Assembly (NCBI GenBank): GCA_047622145.1 | Contig: JBLHMO010000036.1 | Coordinates: forward strand, 1-25,162 | Direction of reading: 5' to 3' | DNA: 25,162 bases | From: Litorivivens sp047622145 | Lineage (GTDB): Bacteria > Pseudomonadota > Gammaproteobacteria > Pseudomonadales > Spongiibacteraceae | In this document: piece after piece, positions 1 through 7,451 of the stretch | How positions within the stretch are numbered: position 1 is the stretch's first letter | Layout of the letters: each line of letters starts with the position of its first letter | Made by a program: the position numbers and the translations under genes | Notes under the pieces: generated by a model | What the model was told of the DNA's origin: nothing | What the model saw: only the letters and a program-made list of their open reading frames with translations | Database searches by the model: none

Positions 1-1
1 A

Positions 2-250
2 GCCATCAAGGAAGCAGCGCCGAACGCACAGGATTTCACCAAAAAGAATGGCGCACGAAACAGGCCTTTATCTGACGAAAATAAAGCCAAGAACACGACC
101 AAATCGAAAGTGAGGGCGAAGGTTGAGCGCCCGTTTTCGATAATCAAGCGCCGATTTGGCTTTAACAAAGTCCGGTATAAAGGGATTTACAAAAATGCGC
201 ATCACTTCTTTGTGTCTTGTGCGCTAAGCAATGTCGGTAGCGCCATTTAG
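2..250 (+). CDS. IS5-family transposase, C-terminal part (cut by window edge)
   Basis: An open frame enters from the left edge and stops at TAG 248-250, giving about 82 residues. The text contains KSKVRAKVERPFSIIKRRFG followed by KVRYKG and a CALSN segment. This is the pattern at the C-terminus of IS5-type DDE transposases, where the E of KVERPF is the third catalytic acid. The residues before it (QDFTKKNGARNRPLSDE) also fit that family. The N-terminus and left inverted repeat lie outside the window. I could not fix the right inverted repeat in 251-355, so the edge of the element is unknown. The insertion sits just downstream of the catabolic gene trio and may mark its boundary. The family assignment rests on recalled motifs. 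Confidence 0.85.
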   Translation, partial: AIKEAAPNAQDFTKKNGARNRPLSDENKAKNTTKSKVRAKVERPFSIIKRRFGFNKVRYKGIYKNAHHFFVSCALSNVGSAI

Positions 251-355
251 GGTCGGAATTTAGGGTTTAACCTCAACAGAAGTGAAAAATAGACCGCTGC
301 AGTTTTTATGCTTGGGGGATCGCTGCGAAGCATTAATTGATCAGACGTTCCCTAG

Positions 356-1378
356 CTAAAGTCGGTTATTCGCCTTCTGATTTAAGAATTGACGCCTCTG
401 TTCGTACCAATTCACCGCCTCTTCCAATTCCACCTCTATTGGCCGAGGCGTCCAGCCCAACTCCCGCAGCGCCTTACTGTGATTCAACTTCGGCATAACC
501 CGCATCAGATTAATCGACGAGCGCGACAGTTTGACATCTCGATTGAACAGCGCCCCGACTATATCCCCCATCGTAGCAGCAAGGTTAACCAGCCAGTCGG
601 GCACGCGACGCTTTGGCGGCTCGATACCTGCAAATTCCGCGACAATTCTGAAGTGATCCACTATTTTTAGGTAACGTTCACTCAGGATATAACGTTCGCC
701 AACACGGCCATGTTCCGCGGCCGCAAGCATTCCGCGTGCACTATCCTTGATGCCCACGCTCTCCGACCCGCCATTGAAATAGAACGGCATTTTGCCGCGG
801 ACAACATCAATAATGAAGTTTTCGCCATGGGATGTTGGTTGAAAATCCTCAGCACCGTAGGTATTGGAAATGCAGCAGGCGACAGCGGGAACGCGCCCCT
901 TGCGAGCGTAGTCTAAGACCATATTTTCTGCGGCAACGCGACTCTTTACATAGTCCGGCGCCCGGTCACCCCAGTTAAATTCATCCGCTTCGGTGGAGAC
1001 ACCACTCTCGTTTATCCCGATAGTCACCAGCGAGCTTGTGAATACAAACTTTTCCAATTTATAAGAAGACAGAACTTCGAGGACTTTTTTCAGTTCCTCT
1101 ACGTTGGTCTTCCATAGCGGCGCGCTGTCACGCAAATAGGAACGGGGGTCAACAATGCAATAGAACACGTAACGCACCTCAACCAGGGAATCGCGTAGGG
1201 TCTGCTCATCGAACGGGTTCCCCCTTCGGAGTTCAATGTTCAAACCCTCTATCGATTCCGTACGGCTAGTCGAGCGCACCAAAAAACGCACGTCGCTACC
1301 CTGCGCCGCCAGCTGTTTGGTAACATGGCTACCCAGAAATCCACTCGCGCCCAAAACCAAACATTTTCCGTCTAACAC
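356..1378 (-). CDS. NAD-dependent epimerase / 3beta-hydroxysteroid dehydrogenase-like extended SDR
   Basis: This 340-residue protein has the extended-SDR layout. A Rossmann motif GASGFLG lies at residues 10-16, the FVFTSS strand with the catalytic Ser at about 111-116, and a substrate-binding C-terminal half follows. Members oxidise or reduce hydroxyls on steroids, sugars or flavonoids with NAD(P); the substrate cannot be told from sequence. The usual YxxxK is read here as Y143-V-K-S-R147, so the catalytic lysine position is arginine, with a lysine two residues earlier. The start is GTG at 1378, chosen because AAGGTG lies 7 nt upstream and the Rossmann fold begins at once. It is the last gene of a minus-strand set after the P450 (114-nt gap, own ribosome site). 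A soluble cytoplasmic enzyme is expected. Confidence 0.85.
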   Translation of the reverse strand: MLDGKCLVLGASGFLGSHVTKQLAAQGSDVRFLVRSTSRTESIEGLNIELRRGNPFDEQTLRDSLVEVRYVFYCIVDPRSYLRDSAPLWKTNVEELKKVLEVLSSYKLEKFVFTSSLVTIGINESGVSTEADEFNWGDRAPDYVKSRVAAENMVLDYARKGRVPAVACCISNTYGAEDFQPTSHGENFIIDVVRGKMPFYFNGGSESVGIKDSARGMLAAAEHGRVGERYILSERYLKIVDHFRIVAEFAGIEPPKRRVPDWLVNLAATMGDIVGALFNRDVKLSRSSINLMRVMPKLNHSKALRELGWTPRPIEVELEEAVNWYEQRRQFLNQKANNRL

Positions 1379-1492
1379 TGTCGAACACCTTGTCTTTTAT
1401 TTAAAGCGAACTCCATCGCTATTACACTCCCGCCAAGGCAGGACTGCTTTTTATGCCGGCAATACTCTGCGTGGGTGCCCAAGCCAAAAATC

Positions 1493-2734
1493 TCATGCTT
1501 TAGAGTCAAAAGTAATCTTCATCGATTTAATGCCGTTGACAAAAAGATCACGCACATACTGAACTGGCTCAGCAAATTTAGGATTGCGCAGCCGCGGCAC
1601 GATTTCTTCGAACATCACTTTGAGCTCTAGACGAGCCAGATGCGACCCAAGACAGAAATGTTCACCATTACCAAAAGCACGGTGCTGGCTCGCAAGGTCA
1701 GGCATTTTTTTGTAGCGCTCAACATCAAACACCTCGGGATTTTCAAATATGTCCGGGTCGTGGTTTATTGAATGCCAATTTAGAATCATTTTGTCGCCGG
1801 CTTTTAATTGCTTGCCATCAATTTCAGTGTCTTCCATGGCCGTACGACGCATCTGTACAAAAGCAGGGTTAAAGCGCAGCATTTCCTCAACCGCATGCGG
1901 AATCAATGCAGGGTCATCAATCAATTTCTGAAGTTGCTCGGGATTTTCTATCAATAAGCGCATACCGTGCGCTGTAACCGAACGTGTACTTTCATTTCCG
2001 GCAGCAATTAACATCAAAAAGAAAAGCTGAAATTCGTCAGTCGTTAGCTTCTCGTCTTCAATCTCGCCGTCGAGCAAGGCTCCAACGATATCGGAAAGTG
2101 GTGATGTCTTGTGCTGCTCTGCCAATGCCGCTGCAAAGCCGTATATTTCCATCGCCGCTGCCTGCGCCCTGTCCTTTGCACCGTCACCGCCTATGTCTTC
2201 ATCTTCAGTGAAGAACATTTGGTTCGTCCACTCAAAAAATTTATCCTTGTGCTCCATCGAAATTCCGCAGAGCTCCATAATCGCGACGAGCGGGAGTTGC
2301 GCGGCAACATCAAATACAAATTCACATTCGCCACGCTTTACAACGTTATCAACCACCTCTTTTGCGACCTCACGAAAGCGCCCCTCATAAGATTCAACCG
2401 TTTTGGGTGCGAAAGCTTTGCGCGCTATGCGGCGATATTTTAAGTGATGCGGAGGATCCATATTCACGATCATCAAGCGCTGCAGCATCATTTCTTCTTC
2501 CGCTATTTCTTTGGGTACAGCGGTCTTTGCTTCGCTGGAGAAGAGCATCGGTTCTTTGCAAACCCGGTCAGCTACAGAACGCTTCATCACCGCCCAATAG
2601 GGAATACCCGTCAGGGGATCTTCAATCTTAGAGAGACCGCCACCGCCATCGCGCACTTCGGCGAGCTTTTCATGATGATTACCACTGCCGTATAGGTCAG
2701 GGTCCAGGATATTGGCAAAAGGGCAGTTAGTCAT
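1493..2734 (-). CDS. Cytochrome P450 (CYP124/125/142-like class)
   Basis: This is a complete soluble bacterial P450 of 413 residues. It has the I-helix oxygen-activation motif AAGNEST at 244-250, the K-helix ExxR at E284-R287, an MRRTA segment near 296-300, and the heme loop FGNGEHFCLG with thiolate Cys361. The NMDPPHH segment at 91-97 is the usual B'-C helix region. The text resembles CYP124/125/142, which hydroxylate steroid side chains, methyl-branched lipids or terpenes; that substrate range is inference. It needs a ferredoxin and reductase, neither of which is in the window. The ATG at 2734 has a strong GGAGG about 5 nt upstream. It lies 103 nt after the crotonase gene and 114 nt before the epimerase on the same strand, so co-transcription is likely. 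Confidence 0.93.
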   Translation of the reverse strand: MTNCPFANILDPDLYGSGNHHEKLAEVRDGGGGLSKIEDPLTGIPYWAVMKRSVADRVCKEPMLFSSEAKTAVPKEIAEEEMMLQRLMIVNMDPPHHLKYRRIARKAFAPKTVESYEGRFREVAKEVVDNVVKRGECEFVFDVAAQLPLVAIMELCGISMEHKDKFFEWTNQMFFTEDEDIGGDGAKDRAQAAAMEIYGFAAALAEQHKTSPLSDIVGALLDGEIEDEKLTTDEFQLFFLMLIAAGNESTRSVTAHGMRLLIENPEQLQKLIDDPALIPHAVEEMLRFNPAFVQMRRTAMEDTEIDGKQLKAGDKMILNWHSINHDPDIFENPEVFDVERYKKMPDLASQHRAFGNGEHFCLGSHLARLELKVMFEEIVPRLRNPKFAEPVQYVRDLFVNGIKSMKITFDSKA

Positions 2735-2837
2735 ACTTCCTCCGTTAATTATTAGTATTGATCAGATTCTGCTAGTTCTCGTATTTTGCACGCTAGAAAC
2801 TTATGCGCCTATGACTGGGGTCCATTTTATTTGCATT

Positions 2838-3641
2838 TCAATCCTTAAATTCAGGCGCTCTACCCTGCTTTCTTGCCTTGATAGCTTCTTCAAAATTCTT
2901 GGTCGTCATGCGCACAAACAATTGCGCGTGGCCTTCGTGGTTCATATGGGCATGACGACTGCCCGCCTCTAGGCCTGCCCACAGCATTTGTTTGGTTATT
3001 TCCACGCCAAGCTGGCTGAAGCCGACAATCCGCTCGGCCATGGTGTAACACTCTCCCAACAGCTGTTCATGGGCAACAACTCTGGACACCATACCAATGC
3101 GGTCAGCTTCTTCGGCAGTAACGTCACGTCCCGACAGCATTATCTCGAAGGCTCGGCTAGAGCCGATAGCTCGGGGCAGAATGTAGCTTAAGCCAAGCTC
3201 CGCGGCAGTCAATCCGTTATTAATACCAGCGGCACGAAAGTAGGCCTTCTCGGAAACAATGCGAATATCAGTCGCCATCGCCAAACAAAAGCCACCGCCA
3301 ATGGCTGCGCCATTGACTCCACCAATCACGGGCTGGTGCATGTCCTGTATGGTTTTGATGACGTCGTCCAGCACCTTCATGGCACGGCGTGCAATTCCGG
3401 GAACGGTAAGCCCGTCAAATATGGACATATAGCCGGGGTCTTGCAGGTCGGCTCCCGAACAGAAGCCCTCGCCAGCACCGGTGAGAATGACAACGCGAGT
3501 GTCATTGTCAAAACTGACTTCTTCGAGAGCTTCTTTTAGCGGCGCCATCACGTCAAATGCCATGGCATTCATTCGCTCAGGGCGATTCAGGGTGATTTGG
3601 GTGATATGTGGGCGTGGTTTTTCTACAAGGATAAACGACAT
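2838..3641 (-). CDS. Enoyl-CoA hydratase/isomerase (crotonase) family protein
   Basis: This 267-residue crotonase-fold protein has both oxyanion-hole segments, GEGFCSGADL at 57-66 and GAAIGGG at 111-117, and the C-terminal helical trimerisation region. The family acts on acyl-CoA thioesters in beta-oxidation-like steps. Aligned by eye with rat mitochondrial hydratase, the Glu144 position (GGGCE) is Cys119 and the Glu164 position (QPE) is Gly139. The only nearby acid is E148 in GLTAAELGLSY, close to the third acidic position of dienoyl-CoA isomerase. Ordinary hydration is therefore doubtful, although this ELGLSYxLPRAIG subgroup is common beside P450 and steroid genes. ATG 3641 follows a weak AGG. 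It is the first gene of the crotonase-P450-epimerase set and lies under an operator-like repeat. Confidence 0.9.
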   Translation of the reverse strand: MSFILVEKPRPHITQITLNRPERMNAMAFDVMAPLKEALEEVSFDNDTRVVILTGAGEGFCSGADLQDPGYMSIFDGLTVPGIARRAMKVLDDVIKTIQDMHQPVIGGVNGAAIGGGFCLAMATDIRIVSEKAYFRAAGINNGLTAAELGLSYILPRAIGSSRAFEIMLSGRDVTAEEADRIGMVSRVVAHEQLLGECYTMAERIVGFSQLGVEITKQMLWAGLEAGSRHAHMNHEGHAQLFVRMTTKNFEEAIKARKQGRAPEFKD

Positions 3642-3685
3642 GGCTTCAAGACCTATTATAAAAATTATTAGGGTCTATTGAAGCC
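3642..3685 (-). promoter_or_regulatory. Operator-like inverted repeat over a TATAAT box upstream of the crotonase gene
   Basis: Arms GGCTTCAAGACC (3642-3653) and GGTCTATTGAAGCC (3672-3685) are inverted repeats differing by a 2-nt insertion. They are separated by an AT-rich centre. On the minus strand that centre holds TATAAT (complement of 3656-3661), a consensus -10 about 15 nt before the crotonase ATG. No good -35 is visible at the right distance. The layout fits a repressor site covering a promoter, such as a TetR-type regulator, but no regulator gene is in the window. It could instead be a leader hairpin. Confidence 0.45.
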
Positions 3686-3746
3686 TATCGGCAGGCCGAT
3701 GACCATTACAGAGTGTTGAGTTATGACGGGAGGCGGCTACACCGGC

Positions 3747-5075
3747 CTATTCTTGATACAGATCGAAACGATCATCGCCAAAAACATTAACACCCGGAGC
3801 AAGCAAATCCATGTAGCGATCAAAATACAGGAACTGTTTCAGTAGCATGGTAAAAGAACGGGGGAAACGTATTCCGTAGCTCTTCGCTATGCTACCCAAT
3901 TCTGTCATCAAATTAGTCACGCCGTCGGGTTCGCTAGTGCCTGCACCAAGTAGGTATTCCGGGTCCATGCCATCGAGGCGCCGAAACAACTTCTCAATAT
4001 CCTTTTCCAGTGCTTTAACGTCTACTTCCTTGCGGGTAATACCAATTGCCAGCATAGATTCAGCCATTTGCGCGTAATCCTGCTGATTAACCGACATAAA
4101 TAGCGCGGAAGTTGCCTCCCAAATACTCGGCTTAATACGCCCTACCATGCCAAAGTCGATAAAACCGACACTGCCATTATTCAATAGCATTAAGTTGCCG
4201 CTGTGCAGATCCGCATGAAAGAAGTCGCACTGAGTCAGGCTGGCAAACCAGGTGTTCATCGCATTGAACAGACTTTGTGGGGCGTCGTGCCCGGATGCCT
4301 CAAGGGCCTCCAAGTCAGTTAGGGCAACACCGTAAAACCGCTCCATGGTTAGCACCCGTTCGTTGCTGGCTTGAAGGTAGGGCCTGGGAACGACGACCGA
4401 GGTATTTGACGTGCTCGACAGATAGCGCCCGAATTGAGTGAGATTGTCCGCTTCCTTTACGAAATCACATTCATCCAGCATCGCCTGATACATCTCTTCT
4501 ACGATATCTGCCACGGCACCGCGATCGAGATTTGGCACAATCATCTCAAACAGACGCGTGAGCAAATACACCGCATTGAGGTCTGTGGTCAGCGTCATTT
4601 TGACACCGGGCTTTTGCACCTTAACCACAACATCTTCGCCAGTAAGCAGCGTCGCAGCATGAACCTGGGCGATTGATGCCGACGCCAACGGCGTCTGATC
4701 TATATGGGAATATACCCGATCCAGCGGCTTGCCAAGATCGGCTTCGATAATGGCCTTGACCTTGCGGAAGGGAATCGCCGGCGTCTGGTCAAGACACTTC
4801 TGAAACTCTTCGACATATTCCTTAGGAAAAATAGACGGTGAGCTGGCGATAAATTGACCGAACTTGATGTAAGTTACACCGAGAGTTTCAAAAAGCTCAC
4901 GCATTTCCACCGGTGAAGGCGGAGTCCAACGGTAAATCCAGCGCAGGGCTTTGGGGTAAACCGCGGTAAAAGTTTGAAACAGACGCACCGACCCGCGCAC
5001 ACCTAACTCTGCTAGATGCATGGGGCGTCTGGAGCTGAGCTGGTTTTGTGCCATATAATTTGAACCTGTAGACAT
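3747..5075 (-). CDS. ABC1/AarF-family (UbiB-like) atypical kinase
   Basis: All hallmarks of the ABC1/UbiB protein-kinase-like family are present. Counting from the ATG at 5075 (442 residues), these are KFGQ at 71-74, the Ala-rich nucleotide loop ASASIAQVHA at 131-140, Lys152 in VVVKVQKPG, Glu208 in ECDFVKEAD, the catalytic loop HADLHSGN at 287-294 and DFG at 307-309. Family members act as ATPases or kinases supporting ubiquinone or isoprenoid-lipid metabolism. Unlike E. coli UbiB there is no obvious pair of C-terminal transmembrane helices, so I do not call it ubiB. The frame is open to 5129, but AGGGA 5 nt before 5075, and a TATACT box inside the longer version, favour 5075. It is divergent from the patatin gene. 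Confidence 0.88.
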   Translation of the reverse strand: MSTGSNYMAQNQLSSRRPMHLAELGVRGSVRLFQTFTAVYPKALRWIYRWTPPSPVEMRELFETLGVTYIKFGQFIASSPSIFPKEYVEEFQKCLDQTPAIPFRKVKAIIEADLGKPLDRVYSHIDQTPLASASIAQVHAATLLTGEDVVVKVQKPGVKMTLTTDLNAVYLLTRLFEMIVPNLDRGAVADIVEEMYQAMLDECDFVKEADNLTQFGRYLSSTSNTSVVVPRPYLQASNERVLTMERFYGVALTDLEALEASGHDAPQSLFNAMNTWFASLTQCDFFHADLHSGNLMLLNNGSVGFIDFGMVGRIKPSIWEATSALFMSVNQQDYAQMAESMLAIGITRKEVDVKALEKDIEKLFRRLDGMDPEYLLGAGTSEPDGVTNLMTELGSIAKSYGIRFPRSFTMLLKQFLYFDRYMDLLAPGVNVFGDDRFDLYQE

Positions 5076-5102
5076 TATCATCCCTGATATCGTGTAAGTG
5101 AG

Positions 5103-5130
5103 CGCAGTATACGCGAAGCCAGCGGGCATT
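5103..5130 (-). promoter_or_regulatory. Possible promoter for the ABC1-type kinase gene
   Basis: On the minus strand a TATACT (-10) lies 16 nt after a poor -35 (TTAAAT), upstream of the preferred ATG at 5075. The -10 matches well, the -35 does not, so this is a tentative site. If real, it makes the longer 460-residue reading of the kinase impossible, because that start would be upstream of the transcript. Confidence 0.3.
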
Positions 5131-5311
5131 TAAGAGCACTATCGACACAGTATTTTCACGTCACCCTCTACGTAGGTATAAGCCCTTGCAGCCGACCATC
5201 GCGCTGTCACATACCCTTGGCAATCTTTTGGCGCTGGCTGTTATTCCCGCGGCGCTGCCACTACAATGTGGGCACTGACACTACCCTGCCCGAGCTGTAA
5301 AGGAAATAAAG

Positions 5312-6796
5312 TTGCAACTACCTCTACGACGACGTACCCAACTTGAAAATCGCATACGCGATGCCCAAACCTACGAACAGTGGGCCAAAGCGGCTCAGGC
5401 CCACGATGATCTTGCGGGGCTCACTCAGTGGCGCAAGATGGACCAGACGCGCCTTTATGACCATGTTTCTATTCGTTACCGCTTAGATCGACTGCGCGCC
5501 CTGCGTAGCCGTCACGACGACGTAGGCCTGCTTTTTACGCTCAATGAAGGCATCCACGGCAATATGGGCGGCATGGGCAAGTCTGCCGTGCATACTCGTG
5601 CCAAATTCGGCACCAAACACCTCATTGAGAGCTACGTCGATGAGATTGCAGACTCGCTCGCTCACATAGCCAATGCCGACGACGACAGCATCGATTTTGA
5701 AGACAAACTCGACTTCTTCCAGCGCGCCAGCCAGTGTTACGGCCGCTCGGCCTTGATGCTTAGCGGCGGCGGCGCACTCGGCTTCTATCATATCGGTGTC
5801 GTACGAGCGCTCCTTGAGCAAAATTTACTGCCAAACGTCATCTCCGGCTCCAGCGCTGGCTCCATTGTTGCTGCGGTACTTGGCACCCATACCGACAACG
5901 AGATGGATCAGTTTATGGATGCGAAACATCTCGCATTCGAGGCTAAGCAGGAGGCGACCTGGTTTAACCGCATGTTCCGCGGCGCCCAAGCCAAAATCGA
6001 TATTCACGACCTCCAAAGCGTCATCAACCGCCTGATTCCGGATATAACTTTTGAAGAGGCCTATAAAAAAACCGGTCGCCAAATTAGCATTTCCATCGCG
6101 CCGGCTGAAACTCACCAGACCTCACGTTTACTAAACGCCATCGCGTCGCCCAATGTGTATATCCGCTCGGCAGTACTCGCCTCTTGTGCTGTGCCCGGTG
6201 TCTATCCGCCCGTCACGCTACAGGCAAAAAACGTGTACGGCGATAGCCAGCCCTATCTCGCGTCGCGAAAATGGATTGACGGCTCGATTTCTGACGACCT
6301 GCCTGCCAAACGCTTGTCGCGTATGTATGGCGTAAACCATTTTATCGTCAGCCAGATAAACCCCGTTGTGTTGCCGTTTATAAGCCGTAAGAAAAAACGT
6401 GGTGGTTTTGCTACCGCCGCGGCCAGCATAAGCCGCTCGGCACTGATGGAAGTGTTGGATGCACAGCGCTTTATTTCCCGTAACTATCTGCAGGACATGC
6501 CCAGACTCAATATGGTATTGAACAGCATGCACAGTCTGGCGAAGCAGGAGTATAGCGGCGATATTAATATCGTGCCGAGCTTCCGCTTTTACAATATGAG
6601 CAAACTGCTAGCCAAACTATCTGAAGATGAGCTGGTTGGTCTAATGCGCGAAGGCGAGCGCGCTGCCTGGCCCCAATTAGAGACCATTCGCACCTGCACA
6701 CGCATTAGCAAGGTACTCGATAGTATTCTTGATGAAATGCAAGATATTGAAGTACAGGCCGTACGTAGAATTCACCCGCTGCCAGCAATACAATAA
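5312..6796 (+). CDS. DUF3336-patatin family phospholipase/triacylglycerol lipase
   Basis: This 494-residue protein has an N-terminal DUF3336-like region (about 10-140) and a patatin domain. The patatin domain shows the oxyanion loop GGGALG at 152-157, the nucleophile elbow GSSAG with Ser181, and the dyad aspartate in WIDGS (D323). This architecture is shared with yeast Tgl3/4/5 and plant SDP1 lipases and many bacterial homologues that hydrolyse acyl esters of lipids. There is no signal peptide, so it probably works in the cytoplasm or on the inner membrane face. The start is TTG at 5312, chosen because AAGGA lies about 7 nt upstream and no ATG is near. It is divergent from the ABC1 kinase and convergent with the thioesterase. 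No good promoter is visible in 5130-5311 apart from a lone TACAAT. Confidence 0.9.
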   Translation: MQLPLRRRTQLENRIRDAQTYEQWAKAAQAHDDLAGLTQWRKMDQTRLYDHVSIRYRLDRLRALRSRHDDVGLLFTLNEGIHGNMGGMGKSAVHTRAKFGTKHLIESYVDEIADSLAHIANADDDSIDFEDKLDFFQRASQCYGRSALMLSGGGALGFYHIGVVRALLEQNLLPNVISGSSAGSIVAAVLGTHTDNEMDQFMDAKHLAFEAKQEATWFNRMFRGAQAKIDIHDLQSVINRLIPDITFEEAYKKTGRQISISIAPAETHQTSRLLNAIASPNVYIRSAVLASCAVPGVYPPVTLQAKNVYGDSQPYLASRKWIDGSISDDLPAKRLSRMYGVNHFIVSQINPVVLPFISRKKKRGGFATAAASISRSALMEVLDAQRFISRNYLQDMPRLNMVLNSMHSLAKQEYSGDINIVPSFRFYNMSKLLAKLSEDELVGLMREGERAAWPQLETIRTCTRISKVLDSILDEMQDIEVQAVRRIHPLPAIQ

Positions 6797-6797
6797 A

Positions 6798-6876
6798 TTG
6801 GGGGTCAGAGTAAAAACCACCTGAAGACCTGCGAAGCTATTCTTGACTGAAAAATAGTTTTTACTCTGACCCCCAA
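6798..6876. repeat. 79-bp palindromic element with GGGGTCAGAGTAAAAA ends
   Basis: Perfect 20-nt inverted repeats lie at 6798-6817 (TTGGGGGTCAGAGTAAAAAC) and 6857-6876, separated by 39 nt. The element starts 1 nt after the lipase stop and ends 7 nt before the thioesterase stop, filling a convergent gap. The GGGGTCAGAGTAAAAA core is a motif I recall as scattered through many gammaproteobacterial genomes near REP-associated Y1 transposases, so a small non-autonomous palindromic element is likely. It may also end transcription from both sides, but there is no clean U-run after either arm. Confidence 0.75.
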
Positions 6877-6883
6877 AACTACG

Positions 6884-7309
6884 TCATTCCGAAGGGGTTT
6901 TTACCATTACCGTTAATCGCGATACGCAGATTCGTCTACCCTGCTGATCGCTGATTTGGGTTTCCCACACTTGGGTACTACGGCCGACGTGAATGGGGCG
7001 TGCGACACCCGTCACCAAACCTTCCGTCACCGAACGCAGATGATTGGCGTTAACTTCCAAGCCAGCGATCATTGAACCGGATTCGGCACAGAGAAAACCG
7101 GCAACACTGCCCAGTGTTTCCGACAACACCACCGACGCACCACCGTGAAGCAGCCCAAAAGGCTGCTTTGTCCGCTCGTTTACCGGCATGGTCGCGACGA
7201 TAAAATCGTCACCTATCTCCTGAAATTTAATCCCTAAAAAAGACGAAATACTGTTTTCCTGCTCAGTATTCAGGTCATCAATTGTTGCAGATTGCTTCCA
7301 CATTCCCAT
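6884..7309 (-). CDS. Hotdog-fold acyl-CoA thioesterase, MenI/YdiI-like
   Basis: The sequence follows E. coli YdiI/MenI closely along its length: RTKQPFGLLHGGASVVLSE, then SVAGFLC, GLEVNANHLRS and the HVGR region. His55 and the catalytic carboxylate Glu64 of HGGASVVLSE are present, counting from the ATG at 7309 (141 residues). The enzyme hydrolyses CoA thioesters. In menaquinone makers it releases 1,4-dihydroxy-2-naphthoate, but no men genes are visible here, so the substrate is open and could be aromatic or alicyclic acyl-CoAs. A TTG two codons upstream (7315) is also open, but AAGG 7 nt before 7309 decides for ATG. It is monocistronic as far as visible, convergent with the lipase and divergent from a DMT transporter. 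Confidence 0.9.
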   Translation of the reverse strand: MGMWKQSATIDDLNTEQENSISSFLGIKFQEIGDDFIVATMPVNERTKQPFGLLHGGASVVLSETLGSVAGFLCAESGSMIAGLEVNANHLRSVTEGLVTGVARPIHVGRSTQVWETQISDQQGRRICVSRLTVMVKTPSE

Positions 7310-7451
7310 CTTCAAGCCTTACACTACAGTGAATTAATGAGTGCCATAATAACGGCTTCATTCACAAAATACGTTTACTCTGAACGCACAATCGCGGTGC
7401 GCTAGAATACAGGCTCACACTATCAATAAGCGCACACCTCGCTCACAATTC

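Noticed and set aside
5483..5821. 112-codon minus-strand ORF within the patatin gene
   Set aside because: Antisense to the DUF3336 and patatin domains, with no independent features.
7371..7383. Partial copy of the GGGGTCAGAGTAAAAA motif (TTTACTCTGA)
   Set aside because: Only 10 nt match, there is no paired arm, and it sits in a promoter region; chance is a fair explanation.
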